Below are positions 52,072-55,954 of a stretch of DNA of 55,954 bases, piece after piece (position 1 is the stretch's first letter; the number at the start of each line of letters is the position of its first letter). A model generated the notes under the pieces. That model searched no databases. It saw only the letters and a list, made by a program, of their open reading frames with translations, and was not told where the DNA came from. The stretch is taken from positions 1 to 55,954 of the forward strand of contig CAMGRL010000011.1 of NCBI GenBank assembly GCA_946061515.1, written 5' to 3'. The position numbers and the translations under genes were made by a program. The DNA is from an uncultured Clostridia bacterium (lineage in GTDB: Bacteria > Bacillota > Clostridia > Oscillospirales > Oscillospiraceae).

Positions 52072-52512
52072 ATGGAGAGACTGCTGATCAGCGCCTGTTT
52101 TTTAGGCAAAAACTGCAAATACAGCGGCGGGAACAACGCCCTGCCGCCGGAGATTCTGGCCCGTCTGGGGGAAAAATATGCTCTGGTGCCCGTCTGTCCC
52201 GAGACGGCGGGCGGTCTGCCCATTCCCAGGGAGCCCAGCGAGCGGCTTCACGGCATCGTCATCGGCAAAAGCGGCCGGGACGTGACGGCGGAATTTGACA
52301 AGGGCGCGGAGACCGCCCTGGCCCTGGCCCGGCGCTTTGGCTGCAAAACCGCCCTGATGAAGGAGCGCAGCCCCTCCTGCGGCAGCGGGAGAATCTATGA
52401 CGGCAGCTTCACCGGCACAGTCATCCCCGGCGACGGCGTAGCCGCCGAAAAGCTCCGCGCCGCCGGAGTGACCCTTTACGGCGAGAGCGAAATTGAAAAG
52501 CTGCTCAAGTAA
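52072..52512 (+). CDS. DUF523 family protein
   Basis: The 146-residue protein has the DUF523 pattern: ISACFLGKNCKYSGGNN at the N terminus, PVCPETAGGLPIPR in the middle and LMKERSPSCGSGRIYDG near the C terminus. The Cys motifs suggest a metal or iron-sulfur site; the function of the family is not established. It follows the rhomboid gene by 4 bp and ends the operon before a terminator. Confidence 0.9.
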   Translation: MERLLISACFLGKNCKYSGGNNALPPEILARLGEKYALVPVCPETAGGLPIPREPSERLHGIVIGKSGRDVTAEFDKGAETALALARRFGCKTALMKERSPSCGSGRIYDGSFTGTVIPGDGVAAEKLRAAGVTLYGESEIEKLLK

Positions 52513-52558
52513 TCAGTTTTCCGCGCTGTGTGCTTTCGCAACTCAATTTTATAAGTAC

Positions 52559-52613
52559 AACGACCTATACTGTGCAGGAATGCTTTTTCATTCTGCCGGT
52601 ATGGGTCGTTTTT
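52559..52613 (+). terminator. Terminator after the DUF523 gene
   Basis: Arms 52559-52570 and 52599-52610 (one G-T pair) enclose an inner GCAGGAATG/CATTCTGC stem, followed by a T-run. It separates the operon from the RHH-TIR unit. Confidence 0.8.
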
Positions 52614-52661
52614 ACTCTGGGTGCTTTTCCCGTTTTTTATTTGCTTTTCTTCATTTTTTTC

Positions 52662-52689
52662 TTGACACAAAATACATTTGTAGTACAAT
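52662..52689 (+). promoter_or_regulatory. Promoter with palindrome for the RHH-TIR unit
   Basis: TTGACA (52662-52667), a 16-base spacer and TACAAT (52684-52689) drive the two-gene unit. The inverted repeat TTGTA-G-TACAA (52678-52688) overlaps the -10, a plausible autoregulatory site for the RHH protein. Confidence 0.6.
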
Positions 52690-52712
52690 GAAATAAATGG
52701 GAGTGAATGCCA

Positions 52713-52946
52713 ATGGAAAAACCGAAATTACAGATTACACCGAAAAAATACAGCGGAGAGTCCTCCGTGATCTCCATGCGTCTGCCGAAGGACATGCTGC
52801 GGGATATTGATGCCGTGGCGGAGGAGACAGGGCGGACCCGCAACGAGATTATGCAGCTGAGTATGGAGTTTGCTCTGGACAACATGGAGATCCGAAAGAC
52901 CGGTAAAAATACAGGGGAGTGGAGAGAGAAGATATGGCAGTTATAA
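52713..52946 (+). CDS. Ribbon-helix-helix protein
   Basis: The 77-residue protein contains a ribbon-helix-helix unit: a short strand (SVISMRLPKDMLRDIDAVAEETG) and second helix (TRNEIMQLSMEFALDNM), typical of CopG/Arc repressors. Those residues are followed by a basic tail. It probably binds the TTGTAGTACAA palindrome in its promoter. The ATG at 52713 is preferred over one at 52707, which would be too close to GGGAG. Its end overlaps the TIR gene by 13 bases, which couples the two. Confidence 0.8.
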   Translation: MEKPKLQITPKKYSGESSVISMRLPKDMLRDIDAVAEETGRTRNEIMQLSMEFALDNMEIRKTGKNTGEWREKIWQL

Positions 52947-55876
52947 AATGCAAGATGTGCGGCGGAGACTTGGAGATCAAAGAGGGGCTGACGGTTGCGG
53001 AGTGCGAATACTGCGGCAGCCGGCAGACCATCCCCACGGCGGACAACGAAAAGAAGCTGACCCTGTTCGGCAGGGCCGGGCGGCTGCTGCGCGGCTGCGA
53101 GTTTGACAAGGCGGCCGGTGTGTTCGAGAGCATTGTGGCGGACTTTCCGGAGGAGGCCGAGGCCTACTGGGGGCTGGTGCTGTGCAAATACGGCATCGAG
53201 TACGTGGACGATCCGGCCACCGGCAAGAAGATCCCCACCTGCCACCGTTCCTCCTTTGACAGCGTGCTGGACGACGAGAACTTTGAGCAGGCCTGCGAGA
53301 ACGCGGACGCCGTGGCCCGCAGCGTGTACCGGGCGGAGGCCAGAGTCATCGAGGAGCTGCGCAAGGGCATCATTCAGGTGTCCTCCCGCGAGGAGCCTTA
53401 CGACGTCTTTATCTGCTATAAGGAAACCGACGACAAGGGCGAGCGGACGCTGGACAGCGTCATCGCCCAGGATATCTACACGGCCCTGACGGAAAAGGGC
53501 TACCGGGTGTTCTTCTCCCGCATCAGCCTGGAGGACAAGCTGGGCGTGGAATACGAGCCATACATATTCGCGGCCCTGAACAGCGCCAAGCTCATGCTGG
53601 CGGTGGGCACGGACTACGAGCATTTTAACGCGGTCTGGGTGAAAAACGAGTGGAGCCGCTTTCTGGCGCTGATCGCCTCCGGCCAGAAAAAGACCCTGAT
53701 CCCCTGTTACAAGAATATTGACGCCTACGACATGCCGAGGGAGTTTGCCAAGCTCTCCGCTCAGGACATGGGCAAGGTGGGCGCCATGCAGGATCTGCTC
53801 CGGGGCGTGGAGAAGATTTTGGGCGGCAGGAAAGAGGAGAAGCAGGCGGAGCCGGTCACCGTCTCCCAGCCGGTCTCCGGCGGCCCCAATGTGCGGGCCA
53901 TGATCGACCGGGGCAATATGGCTCTGGAGGATAGCAAGTGGCAGGAGGCTGCGAAGTATTTTAACCGTGCGCTGGACATGGACGCCCGCTGCGCCGATGC
54001 CTATCTGGGTCAGCTTCTGGCAAAGAACCAGTGCGCGGACGACAGGGCATTTGTGGAAAAGCGCCTGGCGCAATATCCCCCAACAGATGGAGATAAAATA
54101 GCCGCCTGCCCGGAGGACACGGCGCGAATAAACGCCGCCGCTCAAAAATACGCGGTGAATTCCTTCCTTTCTCACGACGAAATCAAAGAAAAATTCCAGT
54201 TCGACCGATGCTATTACAGCACCCTCTCCCAGTTCCGGGAGCAGCTGAAAGCGGAGGAGACGTATCTCTCCCGCGAAAACGATTTTGTCCGGGCAGAGAG
54301 ATTTGCTTCCGGCCCTTCGGCGGAACGGGTCAAAAAGCTGAAGCAGGAGCTGCTGAGCACTTTGGAAAGCCGGATATCCGAGGCAGAGCGGCGGGATAAC
54401 GAAGCAATTGACCGGGTGAAGGAAAAATACGCCGCCTTTCTGGATGAGGCGGAGGAGCAGGTAAAAAAGCGGAACGAGGAAGCACTGGCAGAGCAGCCGG
54501 CGTGCGAGCAAAAGTATCAGGAGGCATGTGCCCTTCAGGCCGCCGCTGTCACCCAGGAGGAGTTTGAAAACGCGGAAAAGGCATTCAGTCCTTTGACATT
54601 TTATAAGGACGCCAACACGCGAAAGACCGTGTGCAGCGAAAAGGCCCATGAGTTTGACCTGGCCAGGGACTATCAAAAGGCCTGTGAACTGCAGGAGGCA
54701 GCGGTCAGCGCCTTCGATTTCAACAACGCGGCCAGGGCCTTTGACGTCCTGGACGGCTATCTGGATTCGGCGGAAAAAAGAGAGAGCTGCCGTGCGGCGG
54801 CAAATCAAATAATAGAAATCCAGAGAGAAGAACAGAGACGGAAGCGAAAGAAAACGATAACCTTCGCGTCAATCCTGACCGGCATCGTCGTTGTGGTTTC
54901 GCTGGTTTTCCTTTTTCTCCTGCTCCCAATGAGGCAATACAATAATGCAGAGGAACTGTATGCCTCCGGGGATTACGCTGCGGCGGCCTTATCCTATGCC
55001 AAAGCCGGGAATTATAAAGACGCCCGTGAAAAATGCTTTGAGGCCTGGGAAGAATCCGGAGTTTGGTCGACAATCAGCGCAGACTATTGTCAAACGGTAG
55101 GTCTGAAGGCCGACGGCACGGCGGTGGCTGTGGGCTCTAACGGGCATGGCCAGTGCGACGTATCCGGCTGGCGGGATATTGTGGCTGTCAGCGCAGGATG
55201 GATTCACACGGTAGGTCTGAAGGCCGACGGCACGGTGGTGGCTGTAGGCTATAACAAGTATGGCCAGTGTGAGGTATCCGACTGGCGGGATATTGTGGCC
55301 ATCAGCGCGAACGATGTTCACACGGTGGGTCTGAAGGCCGACGGCACGGTGGTGGCTGTGGGCGATAACAAGTACGGCCAGTGTGAGGTATCCGACTGGC
55401 GGGATATTGTGGCCATCAGCGCAGGCGGTAATCACACGGTGGGTCTGAAGGCCGACGGCACGGTGGTGGCTGTAGGCTATAACGGGTATGGCCAGTGCGA
55501 CGTATCCGGCTGGCGGGATATTGTGGCCATCAGCGCAGGCGGTAATCACACGGTAGGTCTGAAGGCCGACGGCACGGTGGTGGCTGTGGGCGATAACGAG
55601 TACGGCCAGTGCCAGGTATCCGACTGGCGGGATATTGTGGCCATCAGCGCAGGAGATTATCACACGGTAGGTCTGAAGGCCGACGGCACGGTGGTGGCTG
55701 TGGGCGCTAACTGGGACGGCCAGTGCGACGTATCCGACTGGCGGGATATTGTGGCAATCAGCGCAGGCAGTGGTTACACGGTGGGCCTGAAATCCGACGG
55801 CACGGTGGTGGCTGTGGGCGATAACTGGTGTGGCCAGTGCGACGTATCCGACTGGCGCGATATCAAGCTGCCGTGA
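52934..55876 (+). CDS. Zinc ribbon-TIR-TPR/coiled-coil-TM-RCC1 repeat protein
   Basis: The 980-residue protein has, in order, an N-terminal zinc ribbon (Cys6, 9, 24, 27), a TPR-like segment, a TIR domain (about residues 155-250: YDVFICYKETDD, FFSRISLEDKLGVEYEPYIF, WVKNEWSRF), a helical TPR/coiled-coil region (300-630), one membrane helix (about 642-665) and seven RCC1-like repeats of 38 residues. Glu208 lies where SARM1 and NADase-type TIRs have the catalytic Glu, so NAD+ cleavage is possible. The layout suggests a cytoplasmic TIR coupled to an outer propeller. GGAGAGAG precedes the ATG at 52934. Function unknown; a defence or signalling role is an inference. Confidence 0.85.
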   Translation: MAVIKCKMCGGDLEIKEGLTVAECEYCGSRQTIPTADNEKKLTLFGRAGRLLRGCEFDKAAGVFESIVADFPEEAEAYWGLVLCKYGIEYVDDPATGKKIPTCHRSSFDSVLDDENFEQACENADAVARSVYRAEARVIEELRKGIIQVSSREEPYDVFICYKETDDKGERTLDSVIAQDIYTALTEKGYRVFFSRISLEDKLGVEYEPYIFAALNSAKLMLAVGTDYEHFNAVWVKNEWSRFLALIASGQKKTLIPCYKNIDAYDMPREFAKLSAQDMGKVGAMQDLLRGVEKILGGRKEEKQAEPVTVSQPVSGGPNVRAMIDRGNMALEDSKWQEAAKYFNRALDMDARCADAYLGQLLAKNQCADDRAFVEKRLAQYPPTDGDKIAACPEDTARINAAAQKYAVNSFLSHDEIKEKFQFDRCYYSTLSQFREQLKAEETYLSRENDFVRAERFASGPSAERVKKLKQELLSTLESRISEAERRDNEAIDRVKEKYAAFLDEAEEQVKKRNEEALAEQPACEQKYQEACALQAAAVTQEEFENAEKAFSPLTFYKDANTRKTVCSEKAHEFDLARDYQKACELQEAAVSAFDFNNAARAFDVLDGYLDSAEKRESCRAAANQIIEIQREEQRRKRKKTITFASILTGIVVVVSLVFLFLLLPMRQYNNAEELYASGDYAAAALSYAKAGNYKDAREKCFEAWEESGVWSTISADYCQTVGLKADGTAVAVGSNGHGQCDVSGWRDIVAVSAGWIHTVGLKADGTVVAVGYNKYGQCEVSDWRDIVAISANDVHTVGLKADGTVVAVGDNKYGQCEVSDWRDIVAISAGGNHTVGLKADGTVVAVGYNGYGQCDVSGWRDIVAISAGGNHTVGLKADGTVVAVGDNEYGQCQVSDWRDIVAISAGDYHTVGLKADGTVVAVGANWDGQCDVSDWRDIVAISAGSGYTVGLKSDGTVVAVGDNWCGQCDVSDWRDIKLP
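55094..55873 (+). repeat. Tandem RCC1-like repeat array, 114-bp period
   Basis: Six full 114-bp units and a shorter seventh (starting 55778) encode (T)VGLKADGTVVAVG...GQC.VS.WRDIVAISAG. The units are nearly identical in DNA except for a variable pair of sites (positions about 15-18 and 33-37 of each unit), suggesting recent duplication and a possible basis for copy-number change. Seven units would make one closed beta-propeller. Confidence 0.9.
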
Positions 55877-55936
55877 GCACACGGCGCGAAAAGCAAAGGC
55901 AAAAGCAAGGAGTATCATTTGGGAGGGGTGCCAATT

Positions 55937-55954
55937 ATGGCCAAATTTGTGATT
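55937..55954 (+). CDS. Start of an unidentified gene cut by the window edge
   Basis: An ATG at 55937 opens MAKFVI before the sequence ends, with GGGAGGGG about 9 bases upstream. Only six codons are visible and no identity can be given. Confidence 0.45.

Noticed and set aside
52637-54808. 723-codon minus-strand frame opposite the TIR gene.
   Set aside because: Antisense shadow of the zinc ribbon-TIR gene; it would also run through the RHH gene and its promoter.
55094-55873. Tandem repeats considered as a CRISPR array or satellite.
   Set aside because: The 114-bp units are in frame without spacers of CRISPR length and encode RCC1-like repeats continuous with the TIR protein.

Overview
The window is from a moderately high-GC, spore-former-type Firmicute. 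The best fit is a gut Oscillospiraceae-like clostridium (Oscillibacter/Flavonifractor type), judged from the protein style: class III fructose bisphosphatase, a ClpE-like ATPase with a zinc finger, PadR-DUF1700-DUF4097, DegV, ECF transporter plus truA, class B sortase, and YesMN-type two-component control of a sugar ABC importer. This is inference from protein families, not from a marker gene. I see no rRNA, tRNA or CRISPR array.

Layout. 1-8.2 kb is mostly housekeeping: a HAD gene cut short beside a repeat fragment, DegV, an aldo/keto reductase with a ferredoxin-like tail and a MoaE-like partner, a DUF389 membrane protein, a LOG-type lyase and class III FBPase. 7.4-11.2 kb is a surface module: class B sortase and a YDG-repeat wall protein. 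11.5-16.1 kb holds a PAP2 phosphatase, a FadR-type GntR regulator, and a divergent pair of redox flavoproteins with a palindrome at the promoter. 16.2-26.1 kb (minus strand) is one catabolic locus: GH94 glycoside phosphorylase, hexose-phosphate mutase, histidine kinase, solute-binding lipoprotein, two permeases, response regulator. Together they would sense, import and phosphorolyse a beta-linked disaccharide or oligosaccharide. The importer ATPase is not encoded here.

26.2-31.2 kb (minus strand) has an ArsC/Spx-like protein, a rhodanese lipoprotein, an acetyltransferase remnant, then two tandem Wzz/BY-kinase proteins and an Ig-like membrane protein with no glycosyltransferases. Divergent from these, behind a perfect consensus promoter, 31.7-35.1 kb is a compact peptide-modification operon: PqqD-like carrier, membrane-anchored protein, an 83-aa Cys-containing precursor peptide, an HPr-kinase-like protein and a radical SAM/SPASM enzyme. 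I regard this as the most likely undescribed natural-product (RiPP) system in the window. A 1767-aa secreted GH20-type surface protein follows.

40.5-56 kb holds dispersed repeats, a small secreted protein, the PadR-DUF1700-DUF4097 envelope module with a clear operator, a methyltransferase, EcfA1-EcfA2-EcfT-TruA, CvpA, a ClpE-like unfoldase, macro-domain, rhomboid and DUF523 proteins, and finally a small ribbon-helix-helix protein overlapping a 980-aa protein. That protein joins a zinc ribbon, a TIR domain, a helical region, one membrane helix and seven near-identical RCC1-like repeats, a receptor-like layout that is the second most interesting feature.

Several intergenic spaces carry structured, probably non-autonomous mobile repeats. 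Two of them, at 1-80 and 20323-20483, share a core sequence.
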